From the NCBI RefSeq assembly GCF_900637205.1, contig NZ_LR134355.1, forward strand, positions 4,154,001-4,218,000: a stretch of 64,000 nt of DNA. The letters run 5' to 3'. Source of the DNA: Mycolicibacterium chitae (GTDB lineage Bacteria > Actinomycetota > Actinomycetes > Mycobacteriales > Mycobacteriaceae). Position 1 is the first letter of the stretch. Each line of letters begins with the position of its first letter. The notes below the pieces were generated by a model, which did no database searches, was not told the DNA's origin, and saw only the letters and a program-made list of their open reading frames with translations. Below are positions 42,504-51,109 of this stretch, one piece after another. The position numbers were made by a program, and so were the translations under genes.

Positions 42504-43282
42504 ATCGGCAGCCTCACGTCGCTGATGAACGCGTCGCGCACCCAGGAGATGAACTCGTTCCACAGCCCGCTCACCAGCGCCAGGCCGACGAGGATCAGCA
42601 GCACGCCGCCGACGATCTGGATGGTGCGGCTGTGCCGGCGCAGCCAGCCCAGCGCGCCCAGCGCCCAGGTGGAGCCGAAGGCCAACAGGATGAACGGGAT
42701 GCCCAGACCCAGGCAGTAGGCGATCACCAGCACCACCCCGCGCGCGACGGTGGCGCCGTCGGTCGCCGAGGCCACGGTGATGACGCCGGTCAGGGTCGGG
42801 CCCAGGCACGGGGTCCAGCCCAGCGCGAACACCGCGCCGAGCAACGGCGCCCCGGCCACCGTCGAGAGCATCCGCGGGGTGAAGCGCGCCTGACGCTGCA
42901 GCGCCGGGATGAACCCGATGAAGGCCAACCCCATGATGATGATGATCACGCCGCCGACCCGTTGCAGCACAAGCTGATTGGTGATCAGCGACGTCGTCAT
43001 ACCGAGCACCGCGATGGTGCCCAGCAGGAACACCGCCGTGAAACCCGCCACGAACAGCAGCGCCGAACCGGCGACCCGCAACCGCTGGGTGCGGAGCTTG
43101 AGCGCCCCCTCGGCCGCCTCGACGCGCTCGTCGACTCCGACCACCGCGGCCAGGTACGACAGGTAGCCGGGCACCAGCGGGACCACACACGGCGACGCGA
43201 AGGACACCAGGCCGGCGAGCACGCTGAGCCCCAGCGCCAGCAGCAGCGGCCCCGAGGCGGCGAGTTCGGCGGCCCCGCTCAT
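42500..43282 (-). CDS. ccdA: CcdA thiol-disulfide interchange membrane protein
   Basis: ATG 43282 overlaps the resA stop; 260 residues, six transmembrane helices. The reactive Cys pair is in FASPCVVPLVPGY (helix 1) and LGWTPCLGPTL (helix 4). It passes electrons from cytoplasmic thioredoxin to ResA so that apocytochrome cysteines are reduced. Corresponds to Rv0527. Confidence 0.95.
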   Translation of the reverse strand: MSGAAELAASGPLLLALGLSVLAGLVSFASPCVVPLVPGYLSYLAAVVGVDERVEAAEGALKLRTQRLRVAGSALLFVAGFTAVFLLGTIAVLGMTTSLITNQLVLQRVGGVIIIIMGLAFIGFIPALQRQARFTPRMLSTVAGAPLLGAVFALGWTPCLGPTLTGVITVASATDGATVARGVVLVIAYCLGLGIPFILLAFGSTWALGALGWLRRHSRTIQIVGGVLLILVGLALVSGLWNEFISWVRDAFISDVRLPI

Positions 43283-43881
43283 GATTCGTCGGCCAGCCGT
43301 TGCACCACGGGCAGCAGGTCCTCGGCGAGCAGTTCGCGCAGGAACACCGCGGCCACCCGGTGCTCGCGGTCCAGCACGATGGTCGACGGGATCGCCGAGG
43401 TCGGGTAGCGCCCGCCGAAGGCGATCATGGTGCGCATCGGCGGGTCGTAGATCGACGGGAACGTGATGTTGCGGTCCAGGATGAAATCCTTGGCGGCGTC
43501 GCGGTCGTTGTCCCGCACGTCGATCCCGAGGAAGGACACGCCCTGATCGCGGGTGGTGTCGTAAACCTCTTGCAGCTGCGTCATTTCCGTGCGGCACGGA
43601 CCGCACCACTGTCCCCAGACGTTGAGGACCACCACATCGCCGGCGAATTCCTCCAGCGAGCGCTCCCGGTCGGGGTCCATCAGGTCGGGCCCGCGGATGG
43701 GGCCGGGCTGACCGCGGGATTCGGGCGGGTCGTAGAAGATGTCGGTCTTCCCGCCGGGGGCGACGAACTCGAACGTGCCGCCCTGGGCGACGGCGTCGTC
43801 GCCGGTGGCGCAGCCGGTCAGCGCCAGGCAGCCGGCCAACGCCAGCGCCAACAGCGCGAAGATCCGACTGCGCAGGCTCAC
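43279..43881 (-). CDS. resA: ResA-like thioredoxin lipoprotein
   Basis: A GTG at 43881 gives 200 residues. Lipoprotein signal with lipobox ALTGC at about residue 24; the thioredoxin domain has WGQWCGPCRTEM (CxxC) and the cis-Pro segment AIPSTIVLD. It is the extracytoplasmic reductase of cytochrome c maturation. It overlaps the mutase-like gene and ccdA by 4 nt each. Corresponds to Rv0526. Confidence 0.92.
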   Translation of the reverse strand: MSLRSRIFALLALALAGCLALTGCATGDDAVAQGGTFEFVAPGGKTDIFYDPPESRGQPGPIRGPDLMDPDRERSLEEFAGDVVVLNVWGQWCGPCRTEMTQLQEVYDTTRDQGVSFLGIDVRDNDRDAAKDFILDRNITFPSIYDPPMRTMIAFGGRYPTSAIPSTIVLDREHRVAAVFLRELLAEDLLPVVQRLADES

Positions 43882-44489
43882 AAGCCGGCCGCCGGTTCCG
43901 AATACGACACGTCGGTCAGCCGGTCGCCGGTGAACGTGAAGGTGGTCAGCGAGGCCAGGTTGCACTGCCGCCGCCGCGGATCGTGCGGCAGGCGGTGGCC
44001 CTGCATGTGCCGGCGCAACGTCTCCACCGGCAGCTGGTGGCTGACGCAAACCACCTCGCGGCCTTCGCCTTTCAGGCGCGCCCGATCCACCGCCGCGGAC
44101 ATCCGCGCGGCGATCTCGCGGTACGGCTCGCCCCACGACGGGGTGAACGGGTTGCGCACCTGCCACCACACCTTGGGATGCCGCCACACCCCGTCGCCCG
44201 GCGACATCCGCTTGCCCTCGAAGTAGTTCGCGGACTCGATCAAGTCGTCGTCGGTGCCGATGGTCAGCCCGTGGTGCGCCGCAATCGGCGCCGCGGTCTC
44301 CTGGGCGCGCTGCAGCGGGGAGGCGATCACCACGGCGATGTCGTTGTCCGCCAAGGAATCCGCGACCGCACTGGCCTGGGCCTGACCACGTTCGGACAGT
44401 CGGTAGCCGGGCAGCCGCCCGTAGAGGACGCCCTCCGGATTGTGCACCTCACCGTGGCGCATCACGTGGACGCGCGTCGTCAGACTCAA
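43878..44489 (-). CDS. Histidine phosphatase / phosphoglycerate-mutase-like protein
   Basis: TTG 44489 overlapping the hemL stop (TTGA) gives 203 residues. Catalytic RHG in VHVMRHGEVHN, phosphate-pocket SPLQRAQETA and second His in VCVSHQLPVE. Corresponds to Rv0525. The substrate is not known; it is conserved between hemL and resA. Confidence 0.9.
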   Translation of the reverse strand: MSLTTRVHVMRHGEVHNPEGVLYGRLPGYRLSERGQAQASAVADSLADNDIAVVIASPLQRAQETAAPIAAHHGLTIGTDDDLIESANYFEGKRMSPGDGVWRHPKVWWQVRNPFTPSWGEPYREIAARMSAAVDRARLKGEGREVVCVSHQLPVETLRRHMQGHRLPHDPRRRQCNLASLTTFTFTGDRLTDVSYSEPAAGL

Positions 44490-45799
44490 CTCAGGCCTTC
44501 CGGGTCTTTGGCCGCCGCGGCCGCGCGGGCGGCCGCCGGCAGGGCTTCGGCGATGCGGGCGAACGCGTCGTCGTCGAGCGCCGCCGAGACGAACCACGCC
44601 TCGTACGCGCTGCAGGGCGGGTACACGCCGGCGTCGAGCAGGGCGTGGAAGAACGGCGCGAAGCGCCACGTCTGGCTGGCGCGGGCGGACGCGAAGTCGG
44701 TGACGGGGTGTTCACCGAAGAACACCGAGAGCATATTGCCGGCGCGCTGAACCCGGTGGGCGACACCGGCTTCGGACAGCGCCCCGGTGAGCAGGGCGGC
44801 CAACCGGTCGGCGTTCGCGTCGAGCGCGGCGTAGACGGTGTCGTCGGCCGCCCGCAGCGTGGCCAATCCGGCGGCCATCGCGACCGGGTTCCCCGACAGC
44901 GTCCCGGCCTGATACACCGGGCCCAGCGGGGCCAGCCGATCCATCACCTCGGTGCGGCCGCCGAACGCCGCGGCGGGCAGGCCGCCGCTCATCACCTTGC
45001 CGAAGGTGAACAGGTCGGCGTCGACCGGGTCGATGCCGTACCAGCCGCTGCGGCTCACCCGGAAACCCGTCATGACCTCGTCGAGAATCAACAGGGCGCC
45101 GTGCGCGGCGGTGATCCGGCGCAGCGCGGCGTTGAAGCCGGGGTTGGGCGGCACGCATCCCATGTTGCCCGGGCTGGCCTCGGTGATGACGACGGCGATC
45201 TGGTCGCCGTGCTCGGCGAACGCCGCCTCGACGGCGGCCACGTCGTTGTAGGGCAACACGATGGTGTCCGCGGCGGTGGCGCCGGTGACCCCGGGCGAGG
45301 ACGGCAGCGCCAGCGTCGCCACCCCCGAACCCGCATCGGCCAGCAGGGCGTCGACGTGGCCGTGGTAGCAGCCGGAGAACTTGATGACCTTCGCGCGGCC
45401 GGTGAATCCGCGGGCCAGCCGCACCGCGCTCATGGTGGCCTCGGTCCCGGAGTTGACCAGCCGGAGCTTCTGCACCGGCGCGACGCGCTCGACGATCTCG
45501 GCCGCCAGTTCGGACTCGGTGGGGGTGGGCGCCCCGAAGGACAGCCCGTTTGCGGCGGCCTCGGTGACCGCCGCGACGACCTGCGGATGCGCGTGCCCCA
45601 GGATCATCGGCCCCCAGGAGCACACCAGGTCGACGTAGCGGTTGCCGTCGGCGTCGGTGAGCCAACAACCCTGCGCCGAGGTGATGAAGCGGGGCGTACC
45701 GCCGACGGCGTTGAACGCCCGCACCGGGGAGTTCACGCCGCCGGGGATCAGCTCGGCAGCCTCGGCGAACAGTTTTGCGGACTGATCGGTATTGGCCAT
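44486..45799 (-). CDS. hemL: Glutamate-1-semialdehyde 2,1-aminomutase
   Basis: ATG 45799 gives 437 residues; a GTG two codons upstream is possible. PLP fold-type I aminomutase: LIPGGVNSPVRAFNAVGG, NSGTEATMSA, FSGCYHGHVDALL, LDEVMTGFR and the Schiff-base Lys in FTFGKVMSGGLPAAAFGG. It makes 5-aminolevulinate from the HemA product. It heads the overlapping operon that continues to ccsA. Corresponds to Rv0524. Confidence 0.96.
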   Translation of the reverse strand: MANTDQSAKLFAEAAELIPGGVNSPVRAFNAVGGTPRFITSAQGCWLTDADGNRYVDLVCSWGPMILGHAHPQVVAAVTEAAANGLSFGAPTPTESELAAEIVERVAPVQKLRLVNSGTEATMSAVRLARGFTGRAKVIKFSGCYHGHVDALLADAGSGVATLALPSSPGVTGATAADTIVLPYNDVAAVEAAFAEHGDQIAVVITEASPGNMGCVPPNPGFNAALRRITAAHGALLILDEVMTGFRVSRSGWYGIDPVDADLFTFGKVMSGGLPAAAFGGRTEVMDRLAPLGPVYQAGTLSGNPVAMAAGLATLRAADDTVYAALDANADRLAALLTGALSEAGVAHRVQRAGNMLSVFFGEHPVTDFASARASQTWRFAPFFHALLDAGVYPPCSAYEAWFVSAALDDDAFARIAEALPAAARAAAAAKDPEGLS

Positions 45800-45851
45800 G
45801 GCCACCAGTGTCCCAGGACGGCGCGGGGCGGCAACTACAGGGTGTAGTTGT

Positions 45852-46247
45852 TCAGGTGGGGCTCAGCTTGAAGACCGGGTGGTCGGCCGCGTCGGGAAGG
45901 TCCCGGAAGTACCCCTCGACCATCTTGCCCAGCTTGGCGCGGTAGGCGGCCAGGATCGGCGGGCGCGCCTCGACGGGGATCTCGGTGGCGGTGAAGCTGG
46001 ACAGTCCCGATCCGGTGCGCAGTCCGACCTGCGGGGTGGCGCGCACGTTCTTGACCCAGTGCGACTCGCCGCGGGTGGACACGAGGTAGCGACCGCCGTC
46101 GACCACCACGGTCGTGACGGGGATCCGCTGCGGTTCGCCGGTGCTGCGCCGGGTGACGGTGAGAGTCTCGGCACCGGCCAAGCCGGTCGCCATCGCGATC
46201 CGGTTGAACACCTTCGCGGTGAACCAGTTCTGCTCGAGATAGGCCAT
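45852..46247 (-). CDS. F420-type deazaflavin-dependent nitroreductase (Ddn-like, Rv0523c type)
   Basis: 131 residues from ATG 46247, the same length as Rv0523c. Split-barrel fold: VTTVVVDGGRYLVSTRGESHWVKNV, then PPILAAYRAKLG. Members use reduced F420 to reduce quinones or nitro compounds. Convergence with neighbouring respiratory genes suggests a redox role, which is inference. Confidence 0.85.
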   Translation of the reverse strand: MAYLEQNWFTAKVFNRIAMATGLAGAETLTVTRRSTGEPQRIPVTTVVVDGGRYLVSTRGESHWVKNVRATPQVGLRTGSGLSSFTATEIPVEARPPILAAYRAKLGKMVEGYFRDLPDAADHPVFKLSPT

Positions 46248-46268
46248 GGCCCCAGTTTGGCAGAAAGT

Positions 46269-46301
46269 TCAGCACCGCCGACCCGGGGCCGGCGGTGCTG
46301 A
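46269..46301 (-). terminator. Hairpin terminator after the hemophore-type gene
   Basis: TCAGCACCGCCG (46269-46280) and CGGCGGTGCTGA (46290-46301) are perfect 12-bp inverted arms with a 9-nt loop. It lies 23 nt beyond the stop of the minus-strand gene at 46325 and before the Ddn-like gene. No T-run follows, as is common for mycobacterial hairpins. Confidence 0.7.
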
Positions 46302-46324
46302 GGGTGCTGCCGAAAGGCTCGGAA

Positions 46325-46702
46325 TCAGTACTGGCCGCAGGTGTCCAGGACGGTCCGCATGGTGGCGATCTTGGCCTGGCCCTCGGGGGATTCCTTCCAT
46401 TCGCGGATCTTCTCGCGCTTCTCGGGGCTGATCTCGCCCTTCTCGGCGCGCTTCTGCTCGGCCTTGGCCTTGCGCTCCTCGACCGGCAGGTTGAGGATTC
46501 GCTCGAACTTCGCCATCTTCTCCGGGTTCGCCGCCAGATCAGGCGCGTGCTGCTGCGCGGCCGCCTGGAACTGGGCGTAGCTGCAGGTGGTGTCCAGCAG
46601 TCCACCGTGCGGTTGTGCCGATGCGGCGCCGGTGCCGAACAGGAAACCGGCGGCGGTCAGTCCCGCCACGGTCGCGATCAACGGAGTGCGTTTGCCAGCC
46701 AA
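46325..46702 (-). CDS. Exported hemophore-related protein
   Basis: A TTG at 46702 with AAGGG 8 nt upstream gives 125 residues starting directly with a signal peptide (AGKRTPLIATV...GTGAASAQ), so it is preferred to the ATG at 46768. The mature protein has one Cys near each end (TTCSYAQFQAAAQQ; VLDTCGQY) and a Lys/Glu-rich helical middle. This is the layout of mycobacterial hemophore-related proteins (Rv0203 class), which scavenge heme outside the cell. The charged middle (RKAKAEQKRAEKGEISPEKREK) is unusual. Confidence 0.75.
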   Translation of the reverse strand: MAGKRTPLIATVAGLTAAGFLFGTGAASAQPHGGLLDTTCSYAQFQAAAQQHAPDLAANPEKMAKFERILNLPVEERKAKAEQKRAEKGEISPEKREKIREWKESPEGQAKIATMRTVLDTCGQY

Positions 46703-46752
46703 GTCGACGTCCCTTCTCGTTTGTGGACGAGCCACAAGTGTTTTTGTATCAC

Positions 46753-46764
46753 CTAACAAGTTAG
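46753..46764. promoter_or_regulatory. Short palindrome upstream of the hemophore-type gene
   Basis: CTAACAAGTTAG with flanking ACC and CCAA lies about 50 bp upstream of the TTG start. It resembles half of an iron-regulator (IdeR) box, but the full 19-bp consensus is not met. Confidence 0.3.
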
Positions 46765-46874
46765 CCAACGGCAGCGTTTTACCAGGTAGCGGCGGCAGTC
46801 CGGGGTCAAAAACCGCAAGAACCGGCCCGCCGGCGGGTCTTGGCCTCGTCGTCGCGGCAGGGTTTCATGGGGGC

Positions 46875-47288
46875 ATGCAACTCCCCCAGTGGCTGGCCCG
46901 CCTGAACCGGTACGTGACCAACCCGATCCAGCGGCGCTGGGCCGGGCGGGCGCCGAGCTTCGGCATCCTCGAGCACGTGGGCCGCAAGTCGGGCAAGCCG
47001 TACCGAACCCCGCTGACGGTGTTCTCCACCGACGAGGGCGTGGCGATCCTGCTCACCTACGGACCGGACCGGGACTGGTTGAAGAACCTCACGGCGGCCG
47101 GCGGGGGCCGGATGCAGCGGCGCGGGCGCACCTTCGCGGTGACCGATCCGCGGGTGGTCAGCAAGGCCGAGGCCGCACCGCGGATCAAGGGGCTGGGCCG
47201 GAACCTGTTCCCCCGGTTACCCTTCGAGAACGCGGTACTGCTGCGCCGCGTCGAGTCGGACGGTCAGGATTCGCCGAGGATGCCGTAG
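46875..47288 (+). CDS. F420-type deazaflavin-dependent nitroreductase family protein
   Basis: ATG 46875 gives 137 residues. Fold features: APSFGILEHVGRKSGKPYRTPLTVF, LTYGPDRDWLKNLTAAGGG and a C-terminal LFPRLPFENAVLLRRV. A second Ddn-superfamily member, divergent from the hemophore-type gene; its end overlaps the padR end by 25 nt. Substrate unknown. Confidence 0.85.
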   Translation: MQLPQWLARLNRYVTNPIQRRWAGRAPSFGILEHVGRKSGKPYRTPLTVFSTDEGVAILLTYGPDRDWLKNLTAAGGGRMQRRGRTFAVTDPRVVSKAEAAPRIKGLGRNLFPRLPFENAVLLRRVESDGQDSPRMP

Positions 47289-47941
47289 ATGTCGCGGCGG
47301 GCGGCGTTGACGATGTCGACGATCCGCTCCTGCTGCTCGGCGGTGGCGGTGGCGGCCGACTGGCCCACGGCGCCCATCAGCTGACTCACCGCGTTGGTGA
47401 GGTCGACGTGCGTCGGCTCGGCCGCCTTGTACCCGTCGGCGATGTGCTGCCACGGCGGCGTCTCGACTTTCTCGGCCGCGGCGCGACCGTCCTCGGTCAG
47501 TTCGAAGAGTTTCTTGCTGCCGTCGCTCTCGACGGAGACGATCAGCCCCTCGTCGACCAGTAGTTGCAGGGTGGGATACACCGAGCCGGGGCTGGGTCGC
47601 CACAGGCCGTGGCTGCGCTCGGCGATCTCCTGGATCATCTCGTAGCCGTGCATCGACCGCTCGGCCAGCAGCGTGAGGATGGCCGCGCGGACATCGCCGC
47701 GACGGCTGCGGCCACGGCCGCCTCGGCGTCCCCCGCCGCCGAAGCCGCCGAGTGGCTCGAAGCCGAAGCCGAGACCGCCGCCGGGCCCACCGAAGGGGCC
47801 ACGGAACTCCGAGTCACGCAGTTGTTCGCGCAGGTTTTCCCGCAGCTTGCGGTGACCTTCCCGGCTCTGCCGGTACAAGGTCCGTAGATCCACCGAGGTG
47901 AATCCGAGTCCGCCCGGGGGCGGTTCCCATGGGTTGGTCAT
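47264..47941 (-). CDS. PadR-family regulator with Gly-rich N-terminal region
   Basis: ATG 47941 gives 225 residues. N-terminal 80 residues are Gly/Arg-rich (GGPGGGLGFGFEPLGGFGGGG), then the PadR winged helix (AAILTLLAERSMHGYEMIQEIAERS, SPGSVYPTLQLLVDEGLI) and a C-terminal helical dimerisation part. It is divergent from copZ. A CGATATATCG palindrome upstream suggests self-repression. Confidence 0.88.
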   Translation of the reverse strand: MTNPWEPPPGGLGFTSVDLRTLYRQSREGHRKLRENLREQLRDSEFRGPFGGPGGGLGFGFEPLGGFGGGGRRGGRGRSRRGDVRAAILTLLAERSMHGYEMIQEIAERSHGLWRPSPGSVYPTLQLLVDEGLIVSVESDGSKKLFELTEDGRAAAEKVETPPWQHIADGYKAAEPTHVDLTNAVSQLMGAVGQSAATATAEQQERIVDIVNAARRDIYGILGES

Positions 47942-47995
47942 ATCGATTCCTCTGGTTAGTGGGAAGCGGGTCGCTCCGCGCTTCCGATATGGCAA

Positions 47996-48005
47996 CGATA
48001 TATCG
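47996..48005. promoter_or_regulatory. Candidate PadR operator
   Basis: CGATATATCG is a perfect 10-bp palindrome 55 nt upstream of padR, flanked by further CGATA/TATCG half-sites at 47985 and 48012. The AT-rich patch stands out in this GC-rich DNA. Confidence 0.45.
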
Positions 48006-48085
48006 CGAACTATCGGTGAACAAGAACTTTCTCCCGCCGCCGAGCCGGCGCCGCGGGGGTGCGCGACCGCCCCAGGCTTGAATTC

Positions 48086-48104
48086 GATACCCTACGGGGG
48101 TATC
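48086..48104. promoter_or_regulatory. CsoR-type copper operator, distal
   Basis: GATACCCTACGGGGGTATC has perfect 7-bp arms with a 5-nt spacer, the pattern bound by copper-sensing CsoR/RicR repressors. It lies about 50 bp upstream of copZ. Confidence 0.65.
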
Positions 48105-48122
48105 GTTTGAGCCAGTCGTAAC

Positions 48123-48139
48123 ATACCCCCTAGGGGTAT
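48123..48139. promoter_or_regulatory. CsoR-type copper operator, proximal
   Basis: ATACCCCCTAGGGGTAT has perfect 7-bp arms with a 3-nt spacer and lies 14 nt before the copZ start, next to its AGAAGGAGG site, so binding would block transcription or translation. Its centre is 36 bp from that of the distal site. Confidence 0.7.
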
Positions 48140-48153
48140 CTAGAAGGAGGATC

Positions 48154-48363
48154 GTGACCAAGAGTGAGTACCGGGTGACCGGCATGTCGTGCGGGCACTG
48201 CGAGAACGCCATCCGCGACGAGGTCGGCAAGATCGCCGGCGTCGAGCAGGTCGACGTCAGCGCCGCGACGGGTTCGCTCGTCGTCGTCAGCAACGCACCG
48301 CTGGACCACTCCCCCGTCCTCGCGGCGGTCGACGAGGCCGGCTACGAAGCCGTCCCCGCCTGA
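48154..48363 (+). CDS. copZ: Copper chaperone (heavy-metal-associated domain)
   Basis: GTG 48154 gives 69 residues, a single HMA domain with the metal site GMSCGHC (Cys13, Cys16). It delivers Cu(I) to the ATPase encoded next, 9 nt downstream. Strong AAGGAGG site. Confidence 0.92.
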   Translation: MTKSEYRVTGMSCGHCENAIRDEVGKIAGVEQVDVSAATGSLVVVSNAPLDHSPVLAAVDEAGYEAVPA

Positions 48364-48372
48364 GTCGGGACT

Positions 48373-50634
48373 ATGACTGCGTCACGGGCCGCGCAACAGC
48401 ACGCCGGGATCGAGCTGGCGATCGGCGGCATGACCTGCGCGTCGTGCGCGATGCGGATCGAGAAGAAGCTCAACAAGCTCGACGGCGTGACCGCGACGGT
48501 CAACTACGCCACCGAGAAGGCGACCGTCTCGATGCCGGCCGGATATGACCCGGCGGCCCTGATCGCCGAGGTCGAGAAGACCGGCTACACCGCCACCCTG
48601 CCCGCCGAAGAGGCCGACGAGGGCCGCCCGGACCCGGAACTGACCGGCCTGCGCCGCCGGCTGATCGGCGCGGTGGTGCTCTCGATCCCGGTGATCGCGC
48701 TGGCCATGGTGCCCGCGCTGCAGTTCAACTACTGGCAGTGGGTCTCCCTGGCGCTGACCCTGCCCGTCGTCGTGTGGGCGGCGTGGCCGTTCCACAAGGC
48801 CGCGTGGACCAATCTGCGCCACGGCGCGGCGACTATGGACACCCTGATCTCGCTGGGCACCTCATCGGCCCTGCTGTGGTCGATGTACGCGCTGTTCTTC
48901 GGCACCGCCGGCGCCCCCGGCATGAAGCATCCCTTCGAGCTGACCGTGGCGCGGTCGGACGGGGCGGGCAACATCTACCTGGAGGTCGCCGCCGGGGTCA
49001 CGATGTTCGTGCTCGCGGGCCGGTACTTCGAGAAGCGTTCCAAGCGTCAGGCCGGCGCGGCGCTGCGCGCGCTGATGGAGCTCGGCGCCAAGGACGTCGC
49101 GGTGCTGCGCGGGGATACCGAGGTGCGCATCCCCGTCGACGAGCTGCAGGTGGGCGACGAGTTCGTCGTCCGGCCCGGCGAGAAGTTCGCCACCGACGGC
49201 GTCATCACCACCGGCAGCTCGGCCGTCGACGCCTCCATGCTCACCGGCGAATCGATACCGGTCGAGGTGACCGTCGGTGATGCCGTCACCGGCGCGACCG
49301 TCAACGCCGGGGGGCGGTTGGTGGTCCGCGCCACCCGGATCGGTTCGGACACCCAGCTGGCGCAGATGGCCAAGCTCGTCGAGGACGCCCAATCCGGCAA
49401 GGCCGATGTGCAGCGGCTGGCCGACCGGGTCTCGGCCGTGTTCGTCCCGATCGTGATCGCCATCGCGGTCGCGACCCTGGCCGGTTGGCTGCTGGCGGGC
49501 TTCCCCGCGTCGGCGGCGTTCACCGCGGCGGTCGCGGTCCTGATCATCGCCTGCCCGTGCGCCCTGGGCCTGGCGACCCCGACCGCGCTGCTGGTCGGCA
49601 CCGGCCGCGGCGCCCAGCTCGGCGTGCTGATCAAGGGCCCCGAGGTGTTGGAGTCGACTCGCAGGGTCGACACCGTCGTGCTGGACAAGACCGGCACCGT
49701 CACCACCGGGCGGATGACCCTCACCGACGTGCTGGCCGCGCCCGGCACCGACCGCGCCGAACTGCTTCGGTTGGCCGGGGCGCTCGAGCACGCCTCCGAG
49801 CACCCGATCGCGCGGGCCATCGCCGCCGGCGCCGAGGCCGAGGTCGGCGCGCTGCCGCCCGTGACGGACTTCGCGAACATCGAGGGCCGCGGCGTGCAGG
49901 GCACCGTCGACGGGCACGCCGTCGTCGCCGGCCGGGAGGACCTGATCGCCGAGCGCGGACACGGCCTGCCCGCCGAGCTGGCCGCCGCGAAGGCCACCGC
50001 CGAACGGCAGGGCAAGACCGCGATCGTCGTGGGCTGGGACGGCCAGGCGCGCGGCGTGCTGGTGGTCGCCGACACCGTCAAGCCGACCAGCGCCGAGGCC
50101 ATCGGGCAGCTCAAGGACCTTGGGCTCGCCCCGGTGCTGCTGACCGGCGACAACACCGCCGTCGCCGAGCACATCGCCGCCGAGGTGGGCATCGACACCG
50201 TCATCGCCGAGGTGCTGCCCGCCGACAAGGCCGACGTGGTCGCCGGGCTGCAGGCCAACGGCAAGACGGTCGCGATGGTGGGCGACGGCGTCAACGACGC
50301 GGCCGCGCTGGCCCAGGCCGACCTGGGGCTGGCGATGGGCACCGGCACCGACGTCGCGATCGAGGCCGCCGACCTCACCCTGGTCCGCGGTGATCTGCGC
50401 AGCGTCACCGACGCGATCCGGCTGTCGCGGCGCACCCTGGCCACGATCAAGGGCAACCTGTTCTGGGCCTTCGCCTACAACGTGGCCGCGATCCCGCTGG
50501 CCGCCCTCGGCCTGCTCAACCCGATGCTGGCCGGCGCCGCGATGGCCTTCTCCAGCGTCTTCGTCGTCGGAAACAGCTTGCGGCTGCGGACCTTTCGCAG
50601 CACGGCAGCCAGCGAGCTCACTCCCGCCAGGTGA
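48373..50634 (+). CDS. copA: Cu(I)-exporting P1B-type ATPase
   Basis: 753 residues from ATG 48373. One N-terminal HMA domain (GMTCASC, Cys22 and Cys25), actuator TGES (291-294), transmembrane metal site CPC (394-396) marking a P1B-1 Cu+/Ag+ pump, phosphorylation DKTGT (Asp438), SEHP (His477) and hinge GDGVND (637-642). All catalytic motifs are intact. It exports copper from the cytoplasm under the copper operators upstream of copZ. Its 3' end overlaps the convergent PPOX gene by 17 nt. Confidence 0.95.
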   Translation: MTASRAAQQHAGIELAIGGMTCASCAMRIEKKLNKLDGVTATVNYATEKATVSMPAGYDPAALIAEVEKTGYTATLPAEEADEGRPDPELTGLRRRLIGAVVLSIPVIALAMVPALQFNYWQWVSLALTLPVVVWAAWPFHKAAWTNLRHGAATMDTLISLGTSSALLWSMYALFFGTAGAPGMKHPFELTVARSDGAGNIYLEVAAGVTMFVLAGRYFEKRSKRQAGAALRALMELGAKDVAVLRGDTEVRIPVDELQVGDEFVVRPGEKFATDGVITTGSSAVDASMLTGESIPVEVTVGDAVTGATVNAGGRLVVRATRIGSDTQLAQMAKLVEDAQSGKADVQRLADRVSAVFVPIVIAIAVATLAGWLLAGFPASAAFTAAVAVLIIACPCALGLATPTALLVGTGRGAQLGVLIKGPEVLESTRRVDTVVLDKTGTVTTGRMTLTDVLAAPGTDRAELLRLAGALEHASEHPIARAIAAGAEAEVGALPPVTDFANIEGRGVQGTVDGHAVVAGREDLIAERGHGLPAELAAAKATAERQGKTAIVVGWDGQARGVLVVADTVKPTSAEAIGQLKDLGLAPVLLTGDNTAVAEHIAAEVGIDTVIAEVLPADKADVVAGLQANGKTVAMVGDGVNDAAALAQADLGLAMGTGTDVAIEAADLTLVRGDLRSVTDAIRLSRRTLATIKGNLFWAFAYNVAAIPLAALGLLNPMLAGAAMAFSSVFVVGNSLRLRTFRSTAASELTPAR

Positions 50635-51100
50635 GCACCTCGCCGGCGCCCTGCGTCATGACGCGCCCGGGCATCACCCGCAACCGGCGCGGGTGCAGCC
50701 GCCACGCCGCGAACGCCGGCGATGTCGGTCCGCCGCTCCACGGCGGGATGATCGCCGGGTCGTAACCGACCGGCTCCGGGGCGGTCTTGAACTTCTCCCA
50801 CACCGCGGTGCGCGCGTCGTCGTCGAACACCCACTCCACGGCGCACTCGGCGCTGCAGGTGTCATGGTTGGTGGCCCAGTAGTTGATCGAGATCTCCGGC
50901 TGGGCGGCGATATGGGCCCGCTTGATGCCGGTGGGGCCCACCGCAATCCAGCCGACCAACTCGGCGCCGTCGTACTCCCACAGGGGATGCAGGACGCGGC
51001 TGCGGGGCCGGCCTTGCGGGTCCACCGTGGCCACCGAGGCCCAGACGATCGAATGGGCCATGTCGACGAATGCGGGTGCGATCTGGTCCAGGGAAGCCAT
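50618..51100 (-). CDS. Pyridoxamine-phosphate-oxidase-family protein
   Basis: ATG 51100 gives 160 residues. Split-barrel features: SIVWASVATVDPQGRPRSRVLHPLWEY and GIKRAHIAAQPEISINYW. It lies in a run of minus-strand genes, 9 nt from the TetR stop, so it may belong to the MpaB-TetR unit. FMN or F420 use cannot be told. Confidence 0.82.
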   Translation of the reverse strand: MASLDQIAPAFVDMAHSIVWASVATVDPQGRPRSRVLHPLWEYDGAELVGWIAVGPTGIKRAHIAAQPEISINYWATNHDTCSAECAVEWVFDDDARTAVWEKFKTAPEPVGYDPAIIPPWSGGPTSPAFAAWRLHPRRLRVMPGRVMTQGAGEVLTWRE

Positions 51101-51109
51101 GTCCGAAAG

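Noticed and set aside
46745..46770. IdeR (iron) box before the hemophore-type gene
   Set aside because: The palindrome CTAACAAGTTAG resembles only part of the 19-bp consensus; kept as a weak palindrome, not as an IdeR site.
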